From positions 1 to 26,492 of the forward strand of contig NZ_JBIYSM020000048.1 of NCBI RefSeq assembly GCF_044759095.2: 26,492 bases of DNA, in the 5' to 3' direction. The position numbers and the translations under genes were made by a program. This DNA is from JBIYSM02 sp044759095 (GTDB lineage Bacteria; Bacillota; Bacilli; Brevibacillales; Brevibacillaceae). Positions within the stretch are counted from its first letter, which is position 1; every line of letters starts with the position of its first letter. Of this stretch, positions 1-6,977 are shown piece by piece. The notes beneath the pieces are model-generated. The model was not told the origin of the DNA. It saw only the letters and a list, made by a program, of their open reading frames with translations, and made no database searches.

Positions 1-72
1 CAGGTACTTCTTTTTTCCGTAGTCGCTGGGGATTTTCCTTTGTTTAAGGACATTATTTCATACACCAGAATT

Positions 73-162
73 TATAACATTGGGACATCGAATACAGCCA
101 CAAGGAAAGGGTTCAGGGCCCCAGCCGACACCAGCGTTAGCTAAAGTCGGCTGGGTTTTCTT
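73..162 (+). repeat. 80-nt structured repeat, copy 1 (candidate small RNA)
   Basis: First of three near-identical elements (others at 11416-11494 and 23815-23893). It opens with GGACATC at 83-89, preceded by a -10-like TATAAC at 73-78. A conserved unpaired segment (ATACAGCC, GGGTTC) follows, then a stem of CCCAGCCGAC (120-129) and GTCGGCTGGG (146-155). The loop contains AGCGTTAGCT, and the element ends in a T-rich run at 156-162. The stem bases differ from copies 2 and 3, but all 10 pairs are kept. This supports an RNA structure, and stem plus T-run would act as an intrinsic terminator. No good -35 box is visible. It could be an autonomous small RNA, a leader attenuator or a dispersed repeat. 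Confidence 0.6.
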
Positions 163-243
163 ACAGGTTATCCTTCACAGGTGTCCGCGGCACACTAGGA
201 GTGCACGGCTAAAAACCGATTCAGTGAAGGGGCGTTGGATTTG

Positions 244-489
244 ATGGACCAGACAAACGTTCAAGGGGCAAATGACCACTTTGTACGCCATGGCGGCGTT
301 CACTTCCTCACCAATGTCTCTCCCCAAGACATCAACAACTTCATTCGCAAGCTGCCGGCTGGCAAGCGGGACAGCCTGTTTGAAGTGCTGGATCATCTCG
401 ATCAGGCCGGACTGATTACCATCGTCAACGACCACGTCTTTGCGGACGGCAAAGGAGTCATCGGCGGAGGCGATCCATCCACTGACTAA
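244..489 (+). CDS. small hypothetical protein, 81 aa
   Basis: Not recognised. The ATG at 244 is chosen because AAGGGG (227-232) lies 11 bases upstream; an in-frame TTG at 235 would be only two bases from that site. The product is soluble and acidic, with no signal peptide or membrane segment. Its middle part (about residues 28-60) looks helical, with residues such as SPQDINNFIRKLPAGKRDSL, and the tail is glycine-rich with acidic residues. It sits between repeat copy 1 and a strong terminator, so it appears to be a single-gene transcript convergent with the penicillin-binding protein gene. Coding status rests on the ribosome binding site, an open frame bounded by the terminator, and the plausible composition. 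No function is assigned. Confidence 0.6.
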   Translation: MDQTNVQGANDHFVRHGGVHFLTNVSPQDINNFIRKLPAGKRDSLFEVLDHLDQAGLITIVNDHVFADGKGVIGGGDPSTD

Positions 490-492
490 CGC

Positions 493-527
493 AAAAAGGG
501 ACGAGTCATTCCGTCCCTTTTTGTTTA
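493..527. terminator. bidirectional intrinsic terminator
   Basis: Perfect 11-bp inverted repeat, AAAAAGGGACG (493-503) and CGTCCCTTTTT (512-522), with T-runs on both strands. It separates the small plus-strand gene from the convergent pbpG gene and should serve both. Confidence 0.9.
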
Positions 528-544
528 CGATTACGGGGGTATTC

Positions 545-2599
545 TTATTGACCCGGCTTCCACCAATTGCCCATGCGCTGCCAGAACGACGCCTTATCAG
601 GAGGCTTCACCGGAGTGGCTGGCTCACTGGTGCTGGGGAGATGGTCGGTGCAGTACTCCTGCGGCTCTGTACCGGCGGCGAAGTACAGGAGTTGAGGATT
701 CGGGCAATGCTCCGTTGCCAGCTTCCCGCTTTCCCGATCGATGTACACCGATACGACTCCGGCAGGCATCTCAAACAAGGCGGGGGGCTGGTCTTTTAGC
801 GCGCTTTCCATAAACTTCGCCCAGATTTGTTTGGCAAAAATACCTTCCTTGATGTCATCCAGCTTGCGTCCTTCATCGTAGCCCAGCCATACCGTGGTAA
901 CCAACTGCGGGGTAAATCCGCTTAACCATGCATCGTAGTCGGTGGTTCCCGTCTTGCCGGCAACCGGTCGGTTCAGTTCGTTGGCGACCCGATAGGCGGT
1001 TCCTCCCCGATCAAACACGCTTTGCATCATGTGGGTGAGCAGGGCTGTATACACAGGGTCGACTACCTGTGACTTCTTTGGCTGTTCCTCGGCCAATACA
1101 TTTCCCTCGCTGTCCTCAATGCGGGTTATCGCAATGGGTTTAACGAGTTCGCCCTTGTTTACGATGGTGCCGTACGCCACTGTCAGTTCGTACGGTGAGA
1201 CGGGCGAGGTACCCAGCGCCAACGAAGGGACCGGCTGAAGCGTACTTTCAATGCCGATTTGATTCGCCTGCTCCACCAGCTTTTGCGGGGAAAGCTGCTC
1301 AATCGTCTTTACGGCATAGATGTTGTCGGAGGTGGCGATTGCCTGCTGCAGGCTGATGAAATCGTGCGCGTAGCGATCCCCGAAGTTGCGTGGAATGTAT
1401 TGTTTGTTGTTGTCATAGGTAAATACGGTCGGTTCGCTCTTCATCAGGGTCAGCGGCGTAAAGCCGTTTTGCAGGGCGGCCAGGTACAAAATCGGTTTAA
1501 AGGCAGAACCCGGCTGACGTTTGCTGAACACGCGGTTGTACTGGCTTTTTTTGTAATCCCTGCCGCCGACCATCGCCTTGATTTTACCCGTACCCGGCTC
1601 CATGGCAATCAGAGCGGTCTGCAGCTCGGAATTGTCTTTGGGAAGGATGGAGGCAATCGTCTCTTCAGCCTTTTTCTGCATCGCAGCATCCAGTGTGGTG
1701 TGGATTTTCAAGCCCCCGTGAATGAACATCTCTTCGTCGATACCGTATTTGCTTTTCACCAGACTGGCAATGTAATCCCGGAAATACGGGGCGGATTCGG
1801 TTGCCTCCTGGTTTTTTCGCTCCTTGAGCTTCAAAGGCTCGGCGTAAGCCTGCTCCACTTGTTCTGCCGTAATATAACCGGCCCGCTGCATCGCCTGCAG
1901 GGTCACCCTTTGACGCCCTTTCGCCTTCTCGAAATCCACGAATGGGGAGTAGTACGTCGGCCCTTTGGGGATGGAAGCGAGCATGGCGCTTTCCGCCAGT
2001 GTCAGATCTTTTGCATCCTTGCCAAAATACGTTTGGGCTGCCGCTTGCGCTCCGTATGCGGAGTGGCCGTAATAGATCTGGTTCATGTACATTTCCAGTA
2101 TCTCGTCTTTGCTGTAGTTCAGCTCCAACTGGATTGCCAACAGCGCCTCCCTGATTTTGCGCTCCCAGGTTTTCTCGTGACTGAGATAGAGGTTGCGGGC
2201 CAACTGTTGTGTAATAGTGCTGGCGCCCTGGCGCTTGTCCATCGTTTTCAAATCGATGTAAACGGCCATGGCGAGTCTCTTAAAGTCAAAGCCGTAATGT
2301 TCGCGGAAGGAACGGTCTTCAATGGCAACCGTAGCGTCAACCAGTGACGGCGCCATTTGACTCAATGGCACGACAAACCGGTTCTCCCCGCGGTGCAGCG
2401 TGTCGAGCACCTTGCCGTCGCTCGCGAAGATCGTGGTCGTCTGATTGATCGAAGCAACAGGCAGCGGCTGCGACCGCAAAAACAGAAGCAGCAGCAGAAT
2501 GGCAAACGAAACGCACAATAGGCTGAGAATGGAAAATTTTATGAATTTCTTTATCCAGCGCAAATAGCGGATGAGCGGAGCTTCGCGGATCACTTCCAT
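545..2599 (-). CDS. pbpG: class A penicillin-binding protein (glycosyltransferase/transpeptidase)
   Basis: Bifunctional cell-wall synthase of 684 aa that polymerises lipid II and cross-links peptidoglycan outside the membrane. A short cytoplasmic tail precedes one membrane anchor (about residues 20-42). The GT51 domain shows EDRSF (catalytic Glu94) and GASTITQQ (125-132). The transpeptidase domain has SAFK with nucleophile Ser365, SDN at 424-426 and KTGT at 549-552. The C-terminal tail is proline-rich and ends in a Trp-rich patch. The start is supported by AAGGGAGG nine bases upstream on the minus strand. It is divergent from speE, the same arrangement as B. subtilis pbpG (PBP2d) and speE, which is why that symbol is used. 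Length is close to PBP2d. A sporulation role is inferred from that homologue only. Confidence 0.93.
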   Translation of the reverse strand: MEVIREAPLIRYLRWIKKFIKFSILSLLCVSFAILLLLLFLRSQPLPVASINQTTTIFASDGKVLDTLHRGENRFVVPLSQMAPSLVDATVAIEDRSFREHYGFDFKRLAMAVYIDLKTMDKRQGASTITQQLARNLYLSHEKTWERKIREALLAIQLELNYSKDEILEMYMNQIYYGHSAYGAQAAAQTYFGKDAKDLTLAESAMLASIPKGPTYYSPFVDFEKAKGRQRVTLQAMQRAGYITAEQVEQAYAEPLKLKERKNQEATESAPYFRDYIASLVKSKYGIDEEMFIHGGLKIHTTLDAAMQKKAEETIASILPKDNSELQTALIAMEPGTGKIKAMVGGRDYKKSQYNRVFSKRQPGSAFKPILYLAALQNGFTPLTLMKSEPTVFTYDNNKQYIPRNFGDRYAHDFISLQQAIATSDNIYAVKTIEQLSPQKLVEQANQIGIESTLQPVPSLALGTSPVSPYELTVAYGTIVNKGELVKPIAITRIEDSEGNVLAEEQPKKSQVVDPVYTALLTHMMQSVFDRGGTAYRVANELNRPVAGKTGTTDYDAWLSGFTPQLVTTVWLGYDEGRKLDDIKEGIFAKQIWAKFMESALKDQPPALFEMPAGVVSVYIDRESGKLATEHCPNPQLLYFAAGTEPQEYCTDHLPSTSEPATPVKPPDKASFWQRMGNWWKPGQ

Positions 2600-2652
2600 G
2601 GAAGAGTTCCTCCCTTCTTGCCCAAATTAGACACGTTTGCATGAAAACGGGA

Positions 2653-2687
2653 CATACTATCCAAAGACATACGTTGTATCTAGTATG
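2653..2687. promoter_or_regulatory. inverted repeat between pbpG and speE
   Basis: CATACTA at 2653-2659 and TAGTATG at 2681-2687 form 7-bp arms around a 21-base spacer in the divergent intergenic region. It lies about 55 bases before the pbpG start and 80 before the speE -10. It could be an operator for either gene or a chance palindrome. Confidence 0.25.
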
Positions 2688-2744
2688 GGTAAATCTACCA
2701 TGGACTAAACTTCGGGATTGACTGTATTTTCGTGTAAAATTTGC

Positions 2745-2772
2745 TTGCATTTTGAGAGGTAGCTACTATAAT
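2745..2772 (+). promoter_or_regulatory. predicted sigma-A promoter of speE-speB
   Basis: TTGCAT (2745-2750), a 16-base spacer and a consensus TATAAT (2767-2772), about 70 bases before the speE start. Confidence 0.7.
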
Positions 2773-2843
2773 TTTCTTGTTGATGTACAAGCCAAGGCCT
2801 CGTCAGCATTTTGAAACTGTCCATTTAAAGGAGGTACATAACC

Positions 2844-3683
2844 ATGGAAATGGAATTGTGGTACACCGAAAAACAAACGGAAAATCACGGTATTACGACG
2901 AAAGTTACCGAGACTTTATACAGCGAAAAAACCGAGTTTCAACAAATCGATATTTTTACCACCAAGCAGTTCGGACGCATGCTGACTCTCGACGGCATGG
3001 TCATGACGACGGACGTGGATGAATTCGTTTATCATGAAATGATCTCCCACGTCGCGATGAACACCCACCCGAATCCGAAAAAGGTACTGGTTGTCGGTGG
3101 CGGTGACGGCGGTGCGATCCGCGAAATCGTCAAGCACCCTTCCGTGGAAAAAGCCGTACTGGCGGAAATTGACGGCGGCGTGATCGAGTCCTGCAAAAAG
3201 TTCTTCCCGGCGATTGCCAGCGAACTGTCCGGCAACCCGCGCGTAGACGTGCAGGTGATTGACGGCGTCAAACACATCCATGATCACAAAGGGGAATACG
3301 ACATCATCATGGTTGATTCCACCGAGCCGGTGGGCCCTGCCGTCGGCCTGTTCGAAAAAGGCTTCTACCAAGGCATTTATGAGGCGTTGAAACCGGACGG
3401 CATCATGGTCGCTCAAACGGAATCGCCGTGGTTCAACCGCGACTTGATCAAACGTGTATTTAAAGACCTGAAATCCATCTTCCCGGTAACCCGTCTATAC
3501 ACGTGCAGCATTCCGACTTATCCGTCCGGCCTGTGGAGCTTCACCATCGCTTCCAAGCAGTACGATCCGCTGGAAGTGGACGCGACGAAGATCAAGGATC
3601 TGAATACCAAGTACTACAACGCCGACATCCATCATGCGGTCTTCAAGCTGCCAAACTTCGTGGCTGAGCTGACTCGCGACTAA
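2844..3683 (+). CDS. speE: spermidine synthase (polyamine aminopropyltransferase)
   Basis: Cytoplasmic enzyme that moves the aminopropyl group of decarboxylated S-adenosylmethionine to putrescine, giving spermidine. The 279-aa length fits the bacterial family. The N-terminal beta-strand domain leads into the Rossmann-like core with the nucleotide-binding motif GGGDGG (85-90) and the acidic AEID segment near residue 107. The catalytic DSTEPVG motif carries Asp158. Start ATG follows AAAGGAGG with good spacing. speB follows after 21 bases with its own strong ribosome binding site, so the two form an operon. Its product putrescine feeds this enzyme. Order and partner match B. subtilis speE-speB. 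Confidence 0.97.
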   Translation: MEMELWYTEKQTENHGITTKVTETLYSEKTEFQQIDIFTTKQFGRMLTLDGMVMTTDVDEFVYHEMISHVAMNTHPNPKKVLVVGGGDGGAIREIVKHPSVEKAVLAEIDGGVIESCKKFFPAIASELSGNPRVDVQVIDGVKHIHDHKGEYDIIMVDSTEPVGPAVGLFEKGFYQGIYEALKPDGIMVAQTESPWFNRDLIKRVFKDLKSIFPVTRLYTCSIPTYPSGLWSFTIASKQYDPLEVDATKIKDLNTKYYNADIHHAVFKLPNFVAELTRD

Positions 3684-3704
3684 GATTGAAGGAGGACAAA
3701 CCTC

Positions 3705-4574
3705 ATGCGTTTTGATGAAGCTTACTCCGGCAACGTCTTCATTCGCAGCCACAACAGCTACGAGGAAAGCCAGGCGGTGATTTACGGCATGCCGATGGAC
3801 TGGACCGTCAGCTTCCGGCCGGGTTCCCGTTTCGGCCCTGCCCGCATCCGCGAGGTTTCCATCGGATTGGAGGAGTACAGTCCGTATCTGGACCGTCTGC
3901 TGGAAGAGGTCAACTACTTTGACGCCGGCGACATTCCGCTTCCTTTTGGCAATGTGGAAGGCAGCCTGGACGCCATCCGTTCGTTCGTGAGCAAAGTCCT
4001 GGCAGACGGCAAAATGCCGATTGGCCTGGGCGGCGAGCATCTGGTTTCCTGGCCGGTCATCCAGGCGGTATACGAAAAATACAAGGATCTGGTAATTTTC
4101 CACTTTGATGCGCATACCGACCTGCGCGATCACTACGAAGGATACCCGTATTCCCATTCCACCCCGATTAAAAAGGCGTGCGGCCTGATCGGCGGCAAGA
4201 ACGTTTACTCGTTCGGCATCCGCAGCGGGATGAAGGAAGAGTTTGAGTGGGCGAAGGAAAACATGCACCTGTACAAATACGACGTGCTGGAACCGGTGAA
4301 ACAGGTGCTGCCGACCATCGGCAATCGTCCGATCTACCTGACCATCGACATCGATGTACTCGATCCGGCCCACGCACCGGGTACCGGCACAACCGAAGCA
4401 GGCGGCATTACGTCCCGTGAACTGCTGGATACCATTCATTTCATGGCGAAAAACGGCGCAAACGTCATCGGCTGCGACCTGGTGGAAGTGGCACCGGTGT
4501 ACGACCACAGCGAGATGACCCAAATCGTCGCTTCCAAAATCGTGCGCGAACTGATTTTGGGTTTTGTAAAGTAA
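3705..4574 (+). CDS. speB: agmatinase (agmatine ureohydrolase)
   Basis: Manganese enzyme of the ureohydrolase family that splits agmatine into putrescine and urea; 289 aa. Metal-ligand motifs are all present: GGEH with His112, FHFDAHTD with Asp135, His137 and Asp139, and DIDVLDP with Asp215 and Asp217. The family signature APGTGT follows. The change from the common GGDH to GGEH is seen in some Bacillales agmatinases. The agmatinase reading over arginase rests on pairing with speE and on length. Arginine decarboxylase, needed upstream, is not in this window. Start is fixed by GAAGGAGG. A strong terminator follows. Confidence 0.95.
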   Translation: MRFDEAYSGNVFIRSHNSYEESQAVIYGMPMDWTVSFRPGSRFGPARIREVSIGLEEYSPYLDRLLEEVNYFDAGDIPLPFGNVEGSLDAIRSFVSKVLADGKMPIGLGGEHLVSWPVIQAVYEKYKDLVIFHFDAHTDLRDHYEGYPYSHSTPIKKACGLIGGKNVYSFGIRSGMKEEFEWAKENMHLYKYDVLEPVKQVLPTIGNRPIYLTIDIDVLDPAHAPGTGTTEAGGITSRELLDTIHFMAKNGANVIGCDLVEVAPVYDHSEMTQIVASKIVRELILGFVK

Positions 4575-4595
4575 ATAGACGCGACTGGACACTCA

Positions 4596-4624
4596 AGCGT
4601 TTCCCATTCGGGAAGCGCTTTTTG
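4596..4624 (+). terminator. intrinsic terminator after speB
   Basis: AGCGTTTCCC and GGGAAGCGCT pair over 10 positions (one G-U) around ATTC, followed by TTTTTG. Confidence 0.9.
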
Positions 4625-4658
4625 CTTTGGGAAGGCGGCAAATTACAAAACATTTTTG

Positions 4659-4687
4659 TTTACAAAGTTTAAAATTTTCTGTAGCAT
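4659..4687 (+). promoter_or_regulatory. possible promoter of the MFS gene
   Basis: TTTACA (4659-4664), 17-base spacer and TAGCAT (4682-4687), in AT-rich DNA directly after the speB terminator. The -10 box matches only four of six consensus positions. Confidence 0.35.
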
Positions 4688-4724
4688 ACATATTGTAAGA
4701 TTCTTCCTGAGGAGGCGCTGGCGC

Positions 4725-5981
4725 ATGAAAGAGGTTTTTGGCAATCGAAACTTCCGCAAGCTGTTTTTCTCCAACCTCTTCTCCAGCTTTGGACAGGGCA
4801 TGACCATGATCGGGATCTCCTGGTACCTGGTGGAGAAGACAGGAACGGCGCAGCTGCTTGGCTCAACCATGTTTGTGTCGGCGGTGCTGATGTTTTTTAT
4901 CGGGCCTTATATCGGGACGTTGATTGATCGCTTTTCACGGAAAAAGATGCTGCTCGCAGAAAACGTGATCGGCTTCTTCGTGCTTGGCGTTCTCGCTGTC
5001 TGGGGGTTTATCGCTCCCTATCAAGAGTGGATGCTGATTACGGTCTTTTTGGTGACCACCTTTATGTTCCAAATCCACTATCCCACACAGTCCGCCCTCG
5101 TACAGGAAAGCTTTGATTCCAGACATTACGATGATAGTAACAGTTTGCTGGAGATTGAAAACCAGACGGCATCCGTATTGGCCGGGGGAATTGCCGGTAT
5201 GCTGCTGGGGGCGTTCGGCCTGCATGTCGTATTGCTGGTTGACGCCCTTACCTACCTGGCTGCCTTCGGGCTGCTGTCCACCATGGAATACCGATTTACG
5301 CTGGAGCGTCAGGCCAGAGAAAACGCCGGAACGTCCTGGCTTGGTCAGTTGAAGCAAAGCTGGCTGTTCATCAGGGAGAAGCGCGGCTTTATCCTCTTTG
5401 GGATATCCGCCTTGATGCCGTTTATCGCGGTCATGGCAAGCAATTTGCTGGCCCCGGTTTACGTGAACCAGACACTCGGGGAAGACGTGCTGGTATTCTC
5501 CTTTGCAGAGGTCACTTACGCGGTCGGAGCGGTGGCGGCAGGTTTTTTTGTCTCAACCGTGAGCCGGAAAATCGGTCAATTTGCTGCGATGGTGGGCAAT
5601 ATCCTGCTGTTTGCCATGGTCATGATCGCGATGGTAGCGATTCCGACAGGGGCAGTCTTCGTGGCCGCAGGCATCTTTTTCGGCTGGTGCAACGCCTCCG
5701 TCCGGTTGATTCGCCAGTCGCTGTACATGATCATCGTTCCCAAGCACTTCATGGGGCGCGTCATGAGTTTCCTGAACTCGATCGGCATGGTCATGCGGCT
5801 GGCTCTGATCGGTCTGTTTACAGTGATGATTGATTCCACCGGTGCAGGTATCGGGTATCTGGCATTGGCCGGGCTGCTCTTGCTGGCTGCGGCGGGAATC
5901 GTCGTATCCATGAGGCAATTGACCCCGATGCCGGCAAACTCGACGGACGTTGCACCACAAAAGGGTCAAGCGGTACAATGA
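4725..5981 (+). CDS. MFS transporter, putative drug/proton exporter
   Basis: Integral membrane protein of 418 aa with about twelve hydrophobic segments; the layout fits the DHA3-like branch (MefA/macrolide-exporter type) of the major facilitator superfamily. The N-terminus NRNFRKLFFSNLFSSFGQGM leads into helix 1, and the loop-2 motif IDRFSRKKML (around residue 67) is the family's motif A region. Start ATG at 4725 follows GAGGAGG by 10 bases; an upstream in-frame ATG at 4656 lacks a ribosome binding site. The 23 residues it would add look non-coding. Substrate cannot be told from sequence. It stands alone between terminator-bounded neighbours, though the DUF1934 gene starts 37 bases after its stop. 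Confidence 0.88.
   Translation: MKEVFGNRNFRKLFFSNLFSSFGQGMTMIGISWYLVEKTGTAQLLGSTMFVSAVLMFFIGPYIGTLIDRFSRKKMLLAENVIGFFVLGVLAVWGFIAPYQEWMLITVFLVTTFMFQIHYPTQSALVQESFDSRHYDDSNSLLEIENQTASVLAGGIAGMLLGAFGLHVVLLVDALTYLAAFGLLSTMEYRFTLERQARENAGTSWLGQLKQSWLFIREKRGFILFGISALMPFIAVMASNLLAPVYVNQTLGEDVLVFSFAEVTYAVGAVAAGFFVSTVSRKIGQFAAMVGNILLFAMVMIAMVAIPTGAVFVAAGIFFGWCNASVRLIRQSLYMIIVPKHFMGRVMSFLNSIGMVMRLALIGLFTVMIDSTGAGIGYLALAGLLLLAAAGIVVSMRQLTPMPANSTDVAPQKGQAVQ
5950..5979 (+). promoter_or_regulatory. possible promoter of the DUF1934 gene
   Basis: TTGCAC (5950-5955), 18-base spacer and TACAAT (5974-5979), overlapping the 3' end of the MFS gene. It would start a transcript about 30 bases before the DUF1934 start codon. 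Confidence 0.45.
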
Positions 5982-6018
5982 GCATTGACAAGCAAAATGG
6001 TAAGAGGCGAGGGAGTTC

Positions 6019-6435
6019 ATGCAAGACGTTCAGATAAAGCTGGTGGCCAAACACAGTTTGTACGGTCAAACGGAAAAAACAGTCACCGTCTACCAGGGAA
6101 AAGGAGCTGAAAAGGTTTCAGCCTGGTACATCACCTACAAAGAGCATATCGAAGGAGCAGGGGATGTCACGACCACCCTGAAAGTTTCCGAGAAGGAAGT
6201 GACACTGCTGCGGCAGGGCGGTTTGCAGATGAAGCAGCAATTCGAAAAGGGAATGAGCAGCCACTCGCCCTACGTCAGCCCGCACGGTCGCTTTACCATG
6301 GAGACACATACGCGGAAGCTGCTGGTTACGAGCAAGCAAACACGCCCGCAGGAGATTCGAATCGAATACCAACTCTGGATGAATGAACAATACGTGGGGG
6401 AACACGAGCTGACCATTCATCTTGACTGGACATAG
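6019..6435 (+). CDS. ywiB: DUF1934 domain protein (YwiB-like)
   Basis: Cytoplasmic protein of 138 aa, recognised by overall pattern and position as a DUF1934/YwiB protein, a calycin-like beta-barrel of unknown role. Alternating polar and hydrophobic strands run through the sequence: VQIKLVAKH, GDVTTTLKV, KEVTLLRQG, GRFTMETHT, IRIEYQLWMN, GEHELTIHL. In Bacillales this gene usually lies directly before argS, and here argS is not downstream. A GAGGGAG-type site precedes the ATG with short spacing. A terminator closes the gene six bases after the stop. Confidence 0.82.
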   Translation: MQDVQIKLVAKHSLYGQTEKTVTVYQGKGAEKVSAWYITYKEHIEGAGDVTTTLKVSEKEVTLLRQGGLQMKQQFEKGMSSHSPYVSPHGRFTMETHTRKLLVTSKQTRPQEIRIEYQLWMNEQYVGEHELTIHLDWT

Positions 6436-6440
6436 CTTGA

Positions 6441-6467
6441 AACCGCTCTTTGCAAGGGCGGTTTTTT
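6441..6467 (+). terminator. intrinsic terminator after the DUF1934 gene
   Basis: AACCGCTCTT and AAGGGCGGTT (one G-U pair) with a tight TGC-type loop, followed by TTTT. Confidence 0.88.
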
Positions 6468-6516
6468 GCAACTACAATAGAAGTATCTACCGCATCAGAA
6501 GAAGGGGGGAGACTTC

Positions 6517-6912
6517 ATGGCGTTCTTTCTGATCAACGGATGGATTGCCGGAATGATTCTCGCAGCCTTTTTGGCGCTCTGCGACGGGCTGTTTCAGACG
6601 GAGACGCTTACCGTGCTGATTGACGTAAGCTACGTCCCTGTGTTCGCCGGGCTGCCGTCCATTGTGGAATTGCTCATTCATCTGGTGCTGAGCGTGATCG
6701 TCACATTTGTCCTGATTGGGTTTTATCCGCGGATCAGCGGATGGCCAACGGTAAAATACCTGCTGTATTGGCTGCTCGCATTTACCGTGATCTACTTTCC
6801 GTTCACCATGTTGAGCGGAGTTGCGATCTCACTTGCCGCTTTTGTCGTGTGGGTGCTGGGTCACCTGATCTACACCCTGTATCTCGCCGTCCAAGTGGAA
6901 CGGTACCGATAA
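6517..6912 (+). CDS. small integral membrane protein, 131 aa
   Basis: Not recognised. About four hydrophobic helices are visible: residues 5-22, 38-70 (probably one long or two short), 75-93 and 98-125, with few charges and a short basic C-terminus (VERYR). The start follows AAGGGGGGAG with normal spacing. A possible -10 box TACAAT lies at 6472-6477 without a clear -35. It takes the place where argS would be expected after a DUF1934 gene. The stop overlaps the edge of the KamR-type palindrome at 6912-6929. A role in transport or sensing linked to the lysine module is possible from position only. Confidence 0.75.
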   Translation: MAFFLINGWIAGMILAAFLALCDGLFQTETLTVLIDVSYVPVFAGLPSIVELLIHLVLSVIVTFVLIGFYPRISGWPTVKYLLYWLLAFTVIYFPFTMLSGVAISLAAFVVWVLGHLIYTLYLAVQVERYR

Positions 6913-6929
6913 TGCCGAAAATTCGGCAT
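6912..6929. promoter_or_regulatory. palindromic operator upstream of kamR (candidate KamR site)
   Basis: ATGCCGAA-AA-TTCGGCAT: perfect 8-bp arms around AA. The inner 16 bases recur exactly at 8415-8430 before kamA. Two identical perfect palindromes flanking an enhancer-binding-protein gene suggest the binding site of its Fis-type helix-turn-helix. Here it would give autoregulation. Confidence 0.7.
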
Positions 6930-6977
6930 AGTGATGAATTTTTGGCAGCCTGACTGCAAAGGAGGCGAATCCCCGCC

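Noticed and set aside
6941..6960. A second -24/-12-like sequence (GG and GC ten bases apart, TTTGGCAG...CTGCAAA) just before kamR
   Set aside because: Transcription would start near 6969, after the AAAGGAGG at 6958-6965, so the message would lose its ribosome binding site; the palindrome also lies too close for an activator site.
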